DNA of 64,000 bases from Takakia lepidozioides (Eukaryota; Streptophyta; Takakiopsida; Takakiales; Takakiaceae), in contig CM060734.1 of assembly GCA_030704615.1 (NCBI GenBank), positions 43,974,042-44,038,041 of the forward strand. The letters run 5' to 3'. This document shows, piece after piece, positions 23,246 to 35,006 of the stretch (position 1 is the stretch's first letter; every line of letters starts with the position of its first letter). A model generated the notes under the pieces. The model was given only the letters and a program-made list of their open reading frames with translations, was not told the origin of the DNA and ran no database searches. Made by a program: the position numbers and the translations under genes.

Positions 23246-24696
23246 CATTCCAACACCTAGTGGCCTCCCTCCCCTTCGCCGCTCCATTGCTCTCCCTGCA
23301 GTACTAGCTGGATACAATTTGTTGTGGGTGTGTAGGGCTGCATCAATCAGAAACCCAATGTGATCACTGCTTTCGAAACATTCCGTGTCATTGTCCTCTT
23401 GTAGACAAGAGGTACTCTTCCATAGTATTTTACTATGAAGGATAGCTGTTCTCCATTTTGCATTCAAGCCTCATACAAAATTGGCAAGAATCAGTACAAG
23501 ATCTAATCCAAAAGCCACGCTTTCCACCCACCTTGAAGTATCAAACTTATATAGAACAAACCCTCGGGAACCACAAGAGTGATTTGGGTTTCGCCTAATC
23601 ACCTACTTGGGTGGGAACCCAGTGAAAGATATTATTATGAAGCTCTTATCTTTGTCTCAAGAGAATGAGGACAGTAGGAGCAAACCATGACCTTTTAGAA
23701 TTTGTACTACTACAGTACTACTAGACTGAAAGTAGTGGAAAAAATGGAACCATAACTTGATGTAGAACACTAACCACATTGGGATCAAACATGACAACTC
23801 TGTAACTAATGAAGCAACATATCAATAGCTAGCCAACCAAAAAAAAGTGAATGGTTACCTATGTAATTAGCTACGCTATGAAATGAAGGCCTTTGAATCA
23901 ACTCCAGAGCTCTCAAAGTGTCTCTAGTAGACACAATTGCAATCCGAATGAGAGAGTGTGCCACGAGAAAAGATAAAGAGAGAGTGAAGAAAAAACTTGC
24001 ATAGTGAGAGAGTCTACGAAGAGTGGATTTGTGAGGAAAGAAACTGGATTACTGCATAATGGCAATGAGAAGAGTGCCAACAAGAAAGCAGGCTACTCTC
24101 CGGAAGAAAAGACCCTATTTTCCAATGTAGTGACAAAGTACAAAAACAGATCATTCCTGACTAAAGCGAAATCCACTCACAGAATGCCACGTCCCTGTTA
24201 GGACAGTTAAACCTAAAATGGTTTCATTTCACGTGTAGAATGAGAATGGTAATTGAGCCCAAAATATGTTGATTTTCTATCTTGGGTTAGTAGACAAAAA
24301 GCATGACCTAAAAAACTCGAGAGCAAATAAGCTTCGGTGGGAACGGACAAGAACGTCAACCAGCAATGGACAAGATACATTGCGAACCAGCAAAGAGGTG
24401 TGGGGATCAAACTTTTTGAGCTTGTCATGGATTATAGCAGATGCTGACTCATACGATATGATTACATCAAGACTTTCCGTTTCAGAAACACCCTAATTCC
24501 AAAAAGACTAAGTAGGCCTCCAGCTCCGAGCTCCGAGAAGTTAGAGGTAAAGTTCTCACTTCCGAGCTATACTGTACACTCTTTGAGATGCTAGATCTGG
24601 TAGTTTTAGATTTTACAAGCATTTATAGACATCGCAGATTGCTCGGCTGCAATGCCGGATGGCGAAAGGGGTGAATGACTACATTCACGAGAAGAT
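23246..24696. other. Gap downstream of the F-box gene; no gene recognised
   Basis: No domain is visible in any frame. A purine-rich patch with 'gagagag' words lies at 23945-24015. The 3' untranslated part of the F-box gene should lie just below 24697, but I see no canonical AATAAA there on the minus strand. Confidence 0.35.
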
Positions 24697-25926
24697 TCAA
24701 ACCTCCACAACACACGAGGCCTGAGCTACTCCAACAAATTGGTCGCTTTCCACAGCTTCCCATTCACTCTTGCGGCCCTTAGATGTCGATGTCCCTGCCA
24801 CTGCAAATTTGTAGATCAAGGTCTTGTTCTTCTGGAATTCCCCACACCTACCGGGTCCCGTGACTATAATGCTGTCGTTGGTAGCAGTGACACACACAGG
24901 TGTCAAACCTTCTTTCTCACTCTCCGGGAGACAGTCCACGGCTGACCATGCATTCTTAGTAGCTGAGTAACAAACAAGCTGCTTGCCGCTGAATGCATAA
25001 AGACTCCCAGCCAACACTGCAAAAGCCCCCGGATTTGAGTCCGAAGACCCTGCAAGAGCCCACATTTCCTCAATCCTGCACCAAGTGTTGCTCGCAGGGT
25101 CATACACCTCGGCACTCTTTACGAAAGAACCTTGCGAAGCTGTTGCGTAACCGCTGGCAACACAGAACTTTCCATCTATTGCCACCCCAGTACACTCGTC
25201 TCTCTGCTCGCTCATGCTCGGCAGGCTCTCCCACCTATCACTGTCAAGGTTGTAAACCTCTGCACTTGATAACGCAGCTTTCCCATTGTCGTGACCACCG
25301 GCGACGAGAACATTGTTCCCAACGGCCCCACATGCAAAGAAAGAGCGAACAGTGGGCATATCGGCACCCCTGCGCCAAGATTGCGTCGAGAAATTATACA
25401 CATAAACTGATCGCAGAGGCTCCCAGGTTGCGGGATTCCACCCGCCGAGCACTACAAGCTTTCCTCCCACTGCTGCCATCCGACAGAAATGAGGGAAGCC
25501 CTCAGCCAGCTCAGGAATAGCGGACAGCCTCTCCCACGACTGAAGCTGCACATCGAACACGCTGATCCCATACACAGGAAAATCCAATGGCTGGAGCGCA
25601 TCTTGTTTCTCCACACTAGGACTCTCCACCTGGGGAAGTGCTTGCAACATGCACACAAAGTACTTAGTGGTGCCCACCTTCTTCCGCTCCTCGTAGAACG
25701 CAGGGCTGTGAATCAGTTCTCTCCACTTCCGAGACACCCCGCTTAGGTGCGCATGGGATTGCACGGGAACCCTCAGCAGACACTGGTATGCCACATCGTC
25801 AGGTAGGGCGGGAATCAGCCCCATGTCCACCTCCCAGTCGATCTCCATCTCAGTCACCTGCACCTTCTGCAGGCTGCTCAGCTGCACAGCTTCTTCCGAC
25901 TGTCTGGCCATAACCCCAGATGCCAT
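24697..25926 (-). CDS. Kelch-repeat F-box protein, KMD-like
   Basis: An intact single exon of 409 residues. Residues about 38-85 form an F-box (IPALPDDVAYQCLLRVP...WRELIHSPAFYEERK), which binds the SKP1 adaptor of an SCF E3 ubiquitin ligase. From about residue 165 there are three clear Kelch repeats, each with a GG or near-GG pair, a tyrosine and a tryptophan (LVVLGGWNP, VLVAGGHDN, FCVASGYAT), and a weaker fourth. They form a partial beta-propeller that would choose the substrate. Length, intron-less structure and the YEERKKVG end of the F-box match plant KMD/KFB proteins. In Arabidopsis these target type-B response regulators of cytokinin signalling and phenylalanine ammonia-lyase. Which of these applies here cannot be told. 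The ATG at 25926 gives a short N-terminal extension; a TATA box about 155 bp upstream supports transcription. Confidence 0.92.
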   Translation of the reverse strand: MASGVMARQSEEAVQLSSLQKVQVTEMEIDWEVDMGLIPALPDDVAYQCLLRVPVQSHAHLSGVSRKWRELIHSPAFYEERKKVGTTKYFVCMLQALPQVESPSVEKQDALQPLDFPVYGISVFDVQLQSWERLSAIPELAEGFPHFCRMAAVGGKLVVLGGWNPATWEPLRSVYVYNFSTQSWRRGADMPTVRSFFACGAVGNNVLVAGGHDNGKAALSSAEVYNLDSDRWESLPSMSEQRDECTGVAIDGKFCVASGYATASQGSFVKSAEVYDPASNTWCRIEEMWALAGSSDSNPGAFAVLAGSLYAFSGKQLVCYSATKNAWSAVDCLPESEKEGLTPVCVTATNDSIIVTGPGRCGEFQKNKTLIYKFAVAGTSTSKGRKSEWEAVESDQFVGVAQASCVVEV

Positions 25927-26081
25927 TTTCGCTGTCTGTGTCTGTCTAAAACCGAAGGAAGGAACACTAGGAGACGGAACCTGATTTCAAAAGCAAGAGA
26001 CGAAATGATTATCTTGAGAAGGCATGGAAAATCTGAGAACAAGGAAGGATGATGGATGCAACTACAAGTGGCCAGCAAAAG

Positions 26082-26089
26082 TTATATAG
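26082..26089 (-). promoter_or_regulatory. Probable TATA box of the F-box gene
   Basis: On the minus strand CTATATAA lies about 155 bp before the ATG at 25926. This would place the transcription start roughly 120-130 bp before the start codon, a normal distance for a plant leader. Confidence 0.5.
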
Positions 26090-26624
26090 ACTTAAGCACC
26101 ACAGGTGGGATATAGGCAGTGATACGTTGGAAGCGTAAGATGGTGCAGATAAGAGCTGCAATCCGAGCTTGTGGGATCCACGTAGCGGAGATGGAATCGT
26201 GTGCAGGTTCGGCGTGCCTTCTCGTCTCGCACCTCCCGCTTTTTGTAGAAGAGCCCAAACGATGCTTTAGTCCGCTTCTAGAATGTGGCGGGGCCCCCTT
26301 CTGTCCTTCTGCCTAAATCCTTTCATCACACAGTCCAGCGGTTAACGGTTGGGCCGCTCGCCCCGGTTCAAATCTACATCAAGCCCTCATATTGCCCTAA
26401 ACAGTTTTCGTCGCAAGTGACCGCAAATTTCGGGCTCAATCCGACACTGGTCTAGGAAATCTCCGCCAACTAGTTCCAATCTTCTTTGTCGGATCGTTCG
26501 GGCCGAATAATTATGTGGTTGATATAATTGCGGGGATGACCACTGTGCGGATTCATTCTCATCCCTAAATTTAATTTTAGCCTACTCCTAAATTCTCCCC
26601 CAATTGCAGGGCCAACCCCCTCCA
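26090..26624. other. Gap; upstream region of the F-box gene
   Basis: It holds a B-box-like word 'ggttcaaatc' near 26364 without a matching A box. Nothing else is supportable. Confidence 0.3.
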
Positions 26625-26908
26625 CAATGTGTTTTTATTTCTGGCGAAATTTCGCACTTTTTCGACCTCGAAAACAAATCGAATATACTGTCGTAAATTC
26701 CCTATTTCCTCATGGATGAAATCGCCAAAATTTCTCCCCAAGAAAAAAACTGAGGATGAATTCGCCTAATATGGATGATATAAATGGATGAAAGTACATA
26801 GATGGATGATTTTGTCGAAATTTCAGTGGATGAACAGAAATATGGCTATTTCCTGCAAAACTCAGTAGCCACTCCTGTTATTTTCCAAATTTGAGAAAAG
26901 AAAAGCTG
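26625..26908 (-). mobile_element. hAT-type MITE, copy 3, ends decayed
   Basis: The interior matches copy 2 closely, for example 'ctcatggatgaaatcgccaa' and 'gatgatataaatggatgaaa' are shared in order and orientation. The ends are worn (caatg on the left, gctgtg on the right) and no target-site duplication remains, so this copy is older. Confidence 0.7.
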
Positions 26909-27065
26909 TGACTCGCTGTCGCTCCCAGGTGTTTCACTTTGTTTCTATTGTTAGAAGAAAAAAAAAAAAAAAACTGCTCCACATGGAGCAGTCCAACAGA
27001 TTAGCGGCAGCGGGAGGTCGCTAACAAGAGTCTCTTTTTCAGAGTCCAATAGTTTTTTTTTGGGT

Positions 27066-27098
27066 ATATATTGACGTATTGACGTATTGACGTATTGA
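27066..27098 (+). repeat. 9-bp tandem repeat
   Basis: The unit 'attgacgta' is repeated about three and a half times. Confidence 0.85.
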
Positions 27099-27299
27099 CA
27101 TAAATAATCTGCGACTAGCGGCCACGGTGACCCCAAGGTCTTCAGTAATTGAAAGTCATCCCCAACATTCTTCGAACGGTTGAAATTTGACAACATTCTC
27201 CCGTGTTTGAATTGTGGGGCATTCATTCATTTTTTCCTACCGACATTTGTCCTCTGACTCGATAGTGATCCGGGGCTCAAATCCCTACCCTTGGTTCAC

Positions 27300-27830
27300 A
27301 GAACGTAAAGGAGGTGAAAACTGCTAAAGGAAAATAGTTGAGGGTCCACCGAACGACCAGTAGGTCTTCGGTGGGTAGGTCAGCATGGAACAAGCACCGC
27401 CCCGGGCCCACCCCGCCCCAGCTGCGCTCCACTTTAGCGGAGCCTCTGGATTTGGCGGTTTCCCTGCCAACATGGCAGCTACTGTAGCTGCACGGATAGG
27501 CTTCCAGAAGCTCCAGCCGGATTTTGGGGGCCCTCTCGTGCGGGCCCGTCCAGGTGACGTAGCGCAGCGTGGAAATGCGGGGCGATGAGTCAGCCGACCG
27601 TGCGGGGTACGGGCGGGATGCGCCACGATTCTGTGCTTACGGGCTTCGAGCCCCGGATCCCTTGCGCGCCAGCCCTGGCCCCACACGCGTCATAATTCCC
27701 CTAGTGGTCCTGCTTCTCCACGTGGCGCTTGCCGTGGTTCCCGGCGGACAGAAGCTTCGATTGTTGGCGTGGCAGCATCGACTGTCTGGTAGGTACGAGT
27801 GGGCTGATTTTTTGATACCATGGTTTTTTG
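27300..27830. other. GC-rich segment, no gene assigned
   Basis: The minus frame at 27324-27686 (120 codons) is rich in Pro, Gly, Ala and Arg and is matched by open frames on the plus strand, as expected from high GC alone. It ends next to an A-tailed retroposon 3' end, so it may belong to that element. No domain was recognised. Confidence 0.25.
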
Positions 27831-27831
27831 T

Positions 27832-27950
27832 TTTTTTTTTTTTTTCATGAACAGAGGAGCCCTGACAAATTTTATTAATAAAACTGAGGAAAAAATAAAC
27901 TCAGGAAAAAACAACCATAAGGATGATAAAGGAGACACTGCCCCGTGATG
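27832..27950 (-). mobile_element. A-tailed 3' end of a retroposon, minus strand
   Basis: On the minus strand the text contains TTATTAATAAAATTTGTCAG, followed about 20 bp later by CATG and a run of A. This is the layout of a polyadenylated non-LTR element or SINE tail. A related plus-strand tail ('cctgttccatg' plus an A run) lies near 28827-28852. Confidence 0.45.
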
Positions 27951-27954
27951 GTTT

Positions 27955-29960
27955 TTGTTGTAAGCTATGCATAACTTTTTGCCCCTCCAATTCTCTGTCG
28001 GTTCACTACCCTCCGACATCGGAGCGATCGCCCAACAACCGATTCCGGGATGGCCAATTTTTTTGATATCATTGTTTCCGTTTGAAGTTATGCATACCTT
28101 TTGCCCGCCGAACTCTCGGTCGGTTCACGAACATCAGTGCGATCGCCCAACAACCGATTCCGGGATGGTCAATATTTTTGATATCATTGTTGAAGTTATG
28201 CATACCTTTTGCCCGCCTAATTCTCGGTCAGTTCATGAACATCAGTGCGATCGCCCAACAACCGATTCCGGAATGGCCAATATTTTTGATATCATTGTTT
28301 CCGTTTGAAGTTATACATACCTTTTGCCCACCTAATTCTCGGTCAGTTCATGAACATCAGTGCGATCGCCCAACAACCGATTCCGGGATGGCCAATTTTT
28401 TCGATATCATTGTTTTTTTTTTTTTTTTTTTTTTTGGTTAACAGCATTGTTCCCGTTTTAAGTTATGCGTACCTTTTGCCCGCCGTCAGTTCACGAAACT
28501 CCGACATCCGTGCGATCACCCAATGGCAAACAACTGATTCCAGGATGGCCAATTTCATATATAACATTATTTTAGGTGGAAATTCCGCATACCTTTTGCC
28601 CGTCAAATTCTTCACAAAACCTCCAATGGTGGTAACCTACAATCGGCCAACAACAAACAGCCCATTCCGGGATGGCAAATTTTTTTCTATATCATCATTT
28701 TTGTTGTAAATTCTCCACATATCTTGTCCCTCGAATTCTCGTACTGTTCACGAAGCTCCTACATACGATTGCGCAACTACAAAACTTATTCTTAAAGAAA
28801 GAATTGAACAACCGCCAGGGCACCGCCCCTGTTCCATGAAAAAAAAAAAAACAATTGAGCAATCAATCCCAAGATAGTCAATTATTTTTATTTTTATTTT
28901 TTTTGTTGCATAACTTGTGCCCATCGAATTCTTGGTCGGTTCACGAACCTTCGACATCGGTACGATCGCCGTTTTTTGATATTCAGTTTTTTTCAGTTTT
29001 TTCATTTTATTTTATTTTAAATAAAATAAAATGGATGAAGCCCATTTATTTTATTCAACGTGGGGGAAAAATAAACCCCTGTGGGGCCGTGAAGCATGCA
29101 CACCAGATGGTGAGGGACGAACCCGAGTTTTTTAATTTTTTATTTTTTATTTTTTCGGAAAAAGCAAAAAAAAGGGAAACACCTGGGAGATAAGGTGAGA
29201 GGAAAAAATAACCTCTTTCACAGTAACCGCGCCATGAAGGCGTAGGAATGGGACACCGCCCAGGAACCGGGAGAAGAGAATACCACACCCTTCAGTAGCA
29301 AGATTTGACCCCAGAATCATCTGGGTGGCACTCAGTGCACTTAACCAACTGAGCTACTGACTGTTGGTTGCTATGCATACCTTTTGCCCGCCAAATTCTC
29401 GGTTGGTTCAGAAACCTCCAAAATGGCGGTGCAATCACCCAACGGCAAACAACCGCCAATTTTATATATAACAATATATCAGTTGCAAGTTACGCATACC
29501 TTTTGCCTGTCAAATTCTTCACAAACCTCCGATAGACAGCCCATTTTGGGATGGCCAATTTTTTTTTATATCATCATTTTTGCATATCTCTTGTCCGTCG
29601 AATCTCATACCGTTCACGAAGCCACGAGGGTACGATTTTTTCTTCTAAATTATTGAACAATCGATGGGATTCGATCCCAAGATAGTTATTTATTTTGTTA
29701 TATGAGTATTTCGTTGTAAGTTCTGGATTCCCTTTCCCCATCGAATTCTCGGAAGGGTCAGAAACCTCCGATGTGGGTACGAGCGCCCCACGGCGAATAA
29801 CTTTCCACCACGAGATGACCAATTTTTTCATATAATTCTCTCTGTGGTAGTTAGGGATACTCGAATCCTCGTACGGTTCAGGAACCTCCCACGATCGTGC
29901 CAAGGGCGAATGTGGGAACAATCGATTCCGAGAATCCGAGTGACATGTTTCTTTTCCCAC
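27955..29960 (+). repeat. Satellite-like tandem array, period about 110-130 bp, interrupted
   Basis: Units begin with 'ttatgcataccttttgcccg', then 'aattctcggtcggttcacga', then 'gcgatcgcccaacaaccgat' and 'tccgggatggccaat', then a T-rich stretch. Starts are seen near 27966, 28086, 28197, 28309, 28460, 28580, 28705, 28905, 29370, 29490 and later weaker ones to about 29935. The first five are most alike. The array is broken by retroposons, including the SINE at about 29131-29372 and an A-tailed piece near 28800-28855. Confidence 0.85.
29131..29372 (-). mobile_element. tRNA-derived SINE inserted in the satellite array
   Basis: On the minus strand TAGCTCAGTTGGTTA is a textbook Pol III A box (plus 29342-29356). 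A B-box-like GGGGTCAAATCTT lies about 32 bp further on (plus 29300-29312). The flanking CAGTAGC and GCTACTG (7 bp) are complementary, as in a tRNA acceptor stem. A body of about 130 bp follows and then an A-rich tail (plus 29131-29157). Part of the body ('ggaaacacctggg', 'gtgagagga') recurs near 33052-33105. Confidence 0.6.
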
Positions 29961-32429
29961 CTTCTCCACCTTCCTGTGTTGCTGTTCACACCGCCACACC
30001 TCGTGACACGCGCACCCAAGCCTCCCACCTACACCGATAAACCTAAAGTTGCGTGAATCTTTCGTCGACCTAAAACAGCTTTCCTTAAAATAGAACACAA
30101 AATATCGACCGACTATAACGGCTGCACGACATCGGTCTGAGCCTTTAATGTGCCAAAAGGCTACCGCAAGTACGAGACATTTCTTAGATTATAGCCATTC
30201 AACATCTGCCACGTTACCGCCGCACACAAGTGAGGCAGGACGCCACATGCAACGAATGAAAAGTGGGCAGTTAGATGGCAGGTGGGAGCATGTTCCTTCG
30301 CCCGGTTGGTAGCTACGGTATTTAATATTTCTGTCCTGCCTACTCTACTAAAATTAGTTGGCCAAATTGGCGAGCTGGCTTATCGCCGGAATTTGGCGGG
30401 TTAGTTTTGGCGCCATCAGGCAGTGCCACATCAGGAGACTTCTGTAGTGACTTTCCCTCCCTCTCTCTCCGATCCTTGCCATTCCGCCACGGGGATTTGG
30501 TGCGCTGTGACCTTAGAGCGATGAATCTATGGCACAAGTGTGCTGAAGCTTCCTCCCAAACAGGTAGGCTACACTAGGAGAGGGTGACGACTGATCACAA
30601 TGTGGGCTCAGACTCAGCTGATCTGTAGATGAAAGATCGATAGGAGTGCGTACTATTGGTTCAACGACCAATTTGAATAATTTCTGATGGTGAGGAAGAG
30701 ATTAGATGTACACACGGTACTGCATGCTTGTTGTAGGTTGCACTCATCCATCAATGCGGCTGGAAAGCATAGCAGCAGTGTATGTACACCGCGGGACTCT
30801 GATATTGCCATCAGCCGGTTGTAGAATGTTCAAGTAGACAGGCACATTTTCTCTCCCGTCCTTGCATTAAGAGCATTGGCTTGTCATCTTAGGCAGTGCA
30901 AATCGGGAGCCACTTGGGGATGTCTGCCAATATGTGAAAATGCCATAAGCTTACAGTAATGGACGGTGAACTTGAGGGATGGGCCGATGGCAATGCCTGC
31001 CTTGGTCCATAGAGATTGGACTTCGGCAGTAAGTTACATTCTGTACCACGGCCAATTTTTCCTCCGCGGCCATGGTGAGTCACATGCCGGGGTGGGGCAC
31101 TTGGCGGATCAACACGGGGCCCCAGCACTAGGATTCATTGTGTTGTGACTGCACAGTAAACAAGTTCGTGTGTGAGGCTGCTGAAAGAGGATTAGGTTTG
31201 AGGGATGTCAGCCGCTTACGTGACCCAGGTGTGTCCCTAGGGGGTTTTCGGGGGTTTGTCTTTTCAGTCTCACTTTTATGCTGACGCTTCCTGCTGTTTT
31301 ACATTGCCTCCCGGTCTTTATACAAAAATGTGGATCCCTCCCTTAGTAACTTAGAAGGTACTTCGAACCTTTCAGTACGCACATTCTGCTTATAGACTAG
31401 CTAGAGTAAAGACGCTTCAAATTTGTAGTAGTTCTTTGGCATCCTATAGTGTGTGGCTCTTCTCGACACGTACCAAATCCATGAATTCTACACTACAAAG
31501 CCTCTTATACAAGAAGATCTCCTGGGAGATTAAGTTACTTTGAGTGAGTGGAACTTCTAAGCTCGTGAATGTGCTTCTGTTTTCATAAGTTGGTATCTCC
31601 TTTTAACTTCACCAATATGCCATCTGGTCCCATCCATCAGTTCGCCAGCAATTGTTCATTTGATACAATTGGTACACTTCCACTTGTTACAAGTGGTACG
31701 TTCTCCTTAAGATCAATGTGTACCACTATACTGTTTTCCGAACAAATTTCTCTCTGTATGAGTTCGAATTCAACCGTGCGTCATTGACCCCGGAGAAATG
31801 TCTATGGTATTATATTGGTTCATAATCTTCGAGAGTTTCGTGATTTTGTAGATAGATAGGCTCTAACTCGGTTATAGTAAGCCTCGGCCAATCCCAAAGA
31901 CTCTTGAATGTACATCGACAAGAAGCGTTCGCAACTTCTTGAACCTGGCCATTGCAGAGTCCTCTCTAAGGGCTTATATTTGACTGTTGAAACAACCTGA
32001 GAATACTGGGATTCGGATGCCTCAGTGTGATTCCAAAACTTCGGACATGGCTAATAAGCCAGTCTTCTACGTTTTCCACTTTGCAGCTCTAACTTGAGTT
32101 GTTTGTCTCTCAAATGTTCATGTTGTAAAGATGCTTGAAGCTGAAGGGTGTGTGGATGACCTTTCTGCCTTAGATTTCACTTGTGATCTGCTCTTATTTT
32201 CTTGGTGCATGTTTGAAGTTGATGAGGCAAAGAGAAGATGTAAGTGAAAGAGTGAACTGCAGTTACTGCTCAATCGAAGACCAGATCAAGCAACCAGACT
32301 ATTGAAGGGAGATAAGAACAGCCGTCTTCTTTGCCCTGCCCTTCGCTTGTGCTTTGTTCTCGCACACATTACTCTTGCAATTTCTCATCCTCTTTGTCGA
32401 TCAGGTTTCCACTTGGCTGGTGACCAGCT
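29961..32429. other. Gap of about 2.5 kb; no gene recognised
   Basis: Short frames occur on both strands (for example 30889-31128 minus and 31569-31787 plus) without motifs. Some of it may be old retroelement sequence. Confidence 0.3.
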
Positions 32430-32597
32430 GGCGTGTGTCGCATATGCCAAGAAGATGAGATCACAGGCCTTATCACCTTCGATGTTAATCGAGCGCTGTA
32501 CTTACACACAACTTGCACAGTTGCGATGTGGGTGTGGATTAACATCAAAGGTGATACGGCCTGTCATCTCATCTTCTTGGCATATGCGACACACGCC
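32430..32597 (+). ncRNA. Candidate MIRNA-like hairpin, 61-bp arms
   Basis: The arm at 32430-32490 is the reverse complement of the arm at 32537-32597 at 58 of 61 positions, with no gaps. The loop is 46 nt. The three mismatches are single and spaced, which suits dicing into 21-24 nt products. Outside the arms pairing stops abruptly. A transcript of either strand would fold. I cannot match it to a known miRNA family. A foldback MITE is the main alternative, although no target-site duplication was seen. Confidence 0.5.
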
Positions 32598-34177
32598 CAT
32601 GCTTGTCTCAAGAGGCTTTTTTCAGCCTATTACCTAGTGCTCTCACTTTGTGGTTGTCATTTATCGTTTTTTTTTATTTGAATGTGTACTAGTCTATGAC
32701 TTGGTTGTCTTTCCCCACGTTGACACAAACTGAGTACATTTGGGCCCTTTTCATGAAGACAGTGGAGAGTTATACCGGCTGGTTAGACAGGATCTAGGTT
32801 GTCTCATTCTCTTATATTGATTCTCCAAGTGATTGTTTCGATTTCTTCCTTTCCGTCGTTGTTTCTTCTCCTTGAGATTTTGTTGGGGTACCTTTGTTTT
32901 CATTAGGTATGTTTTCTTTACCTGGATGTTGCTATCTTTTGATATACGGTTACCTCAGAGTTTACTAGGATCTCACATTGATACATTCAGAAAGCTGATC
33001 GTTGGAAGACCGCTCATCCATTAATCGATTTTTTATTTATTTGTTTAAAGGAAACACCTGGGCGCGATAGCTCACAAATCAGGCCCCTTAATTATAGTGA
33101 GAGGAGAAAAGAGCTCCTAATGTAGAATCTGCTCTACTTGGCTTCTGCAAGAAAGGAAGCCATGCCATTACAACCAGGGAAAGATTTGTACATGAGAAGT
33201 TGAAGAATACATATTATGTCCGGGAAGGGCACAAAAAAGAAAGCCATTGCATCAAGATCGAGCTGAAACTAAAGTTGAAGGTTGGGGAAGGACAAGAGAG
33301 GAATGGCAAGGCATCAACACCAAGAAGGTATGTCCGTCAGACCTCACAGTGACAGATTTTTTGCTTTAATCTCAAGACCAAAACCTGTTACAAATCAACC
33401 GACCTAGCAATCTTGTAGCCCATCTCCAAATGGGGCAGTACCTGCAAGTGGAAGATGCTCTTACTTTTGCTCTTCTGTTGGCATCATCTCTATAAGCGAT
33501 CTCCTTACATGGCCTGCTGAGGCTATTCTTGTGGGGAAGACACCTGTACAATTTTGGTGAGCTTGGTAGGGCAAACCAAATGTACATGTGGCGACTTCAC
33601 CGGAATGGCAATGGGCCATTCCCAAGCGTAAAGGGCTTGATGCTGACATCCCAGAGGATCCAGACAACATTCCATTAAAGAAAGGGCTTCCAATATACAA
33701 AGCAAAAATCAGCATCAGCCCTTTACGAGAAAACGCTGGGGTTTCTAACACTGCACCATTTGGAGGAATATGTAGAGGATCTCATTTGCAATTCAAGACA
33801 CTGACAAACACTACTCTTAATCACATATTTGAGGTCTTTTTGAGGATGCAGATCTCTGTTGCCCAATCCCTTGGTAAGGAAGAAGGTCCCTAGCCTGGTG
33901 GATACTAGTGTTGGTCTGGTATCTAGGTGTAAGGCGGGTTATAAATATTTTCTAAGCACGGGTATCAAAGACCCAACTCTACTAGTACGAAATATGGCAA
34001 CATCAAGCTTGGAACCAGATGACCCCAATATGCCCAAGCCTGGAAGTACCCCAGCCCCGATAAAGTGAGGGCCTACCCTACCAAGATGTGTGTGCATTTT
34101 GGGGGTGTTAGGACTGGTGTGAATCAGTGGTTAGGGTAGGTTTTTCATAGTGCAAATATGGGAGAAGCAATGGACCC
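32598..34177. other. Gap; no gene recognised, small SINE-related piece near 33052-33105
   Basis: Two plus frames, 33588-33893 and 33859-34068, are open for 101 and 69 codons but match no family I know. The SINE-like phrase 'ggaaacacctggg' occurs at about 33052. Confidence 0.3.
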
Positions 34178-34515
34178 TGCTTGATTATGAGGAAATTGTT
34201 CAATTGCTTGCATTCAGCTCTGCACACTGAATGTTAGGTGTGGTTCACTTATGTTATCGTAAATATTTTGTTGTATTCATTGAGGCGATATTTTGGAGCT
34301 GTTTTGAGTTTGAAAGCTAATACCAGATCCGGTCTGTGAACTGGGTGGTACTATATTCCCCGAATGATGAGTTCCTAGCAGGTGATGAATAAATATCACT
34401 GCATTATTCATACCAGAGGTGGTACTTATAAATTGAAAAATTGTGGGTACTCGTACCAGCTGGTATCACAAACCTGTTAAAAGTGTGATACCAGTACCTC
34501 GATTGGTATGAGCAA
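34178..34515 (+). repeat. Dispersed repeat with TACCAG words, copy A
   Basis: It shares ordered blocks with the reverse complement of 62290-62625: 'caattgcttgcattcagctc', 'agctaataccag', 'actgcattattcatacca' and 'taccagctggtat'. Copies are diverged between the blocks. The class is unknown; no ends or coding content are seen. Confidence 0.6.
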
Positions 34516-34751
34516 ATTCCAATACCACACCAACACTGGTGGATATCCAAGTTAGATGGGAATGAGGTAGTCTACAAAACCCTATCATTCCTTACAGTGG
34601 TGACAACCTTTCGTCAGTTCACAGCTAACATGAGTTAAGTGTTTCATGTTGTTGTTGAATGTGGTCTACTGAAGTAATTGTTGGTCTAAAGTACCCTGCA
34701 AGGTGGCAACATGAAGCATTAGTGATGGGTATGTAGAAGGCGGATTTATGA

Positions 34752-35006
34752 ACCCATCAGCTAAAAACTGAGCATGATACAAACATCAAACTTTAATCTT
34801 CAGCTTCAATATCAATGGGTTGTTCTTGTGAGATTTCTAGCTAGTGCCTCCCAACATACTACTGAATCAATCCAAGGACCCATCAGCTAAAAAACTGAGC
34901 ATGATACAAACATCAAATTTATATCTTCAGCTCTGAATATCAATGGGTTGTTCTTGTGAGACTTCTAGCAAGTGCCTCCTGAAACACTACTGAATTAACC
35001 CAAGGG
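34752..35006 (+). repeat. 126-bp direct tandem duplication
   Basis: The unit starting 'acccatcagct' occurs at 34752 and 34878. Both contain 'gagcatgatacaaacatcaa' and 'aatatcaatgggttgttctt' at the same offsets. Confidence 0.85.

Noticed and set aside
28020-28400. 'gcgatcgc' words in each satellite unit as a replication or recombination site
   Set aside because: They are simply a conserved part of the repeat unit; nothing else supports a function.
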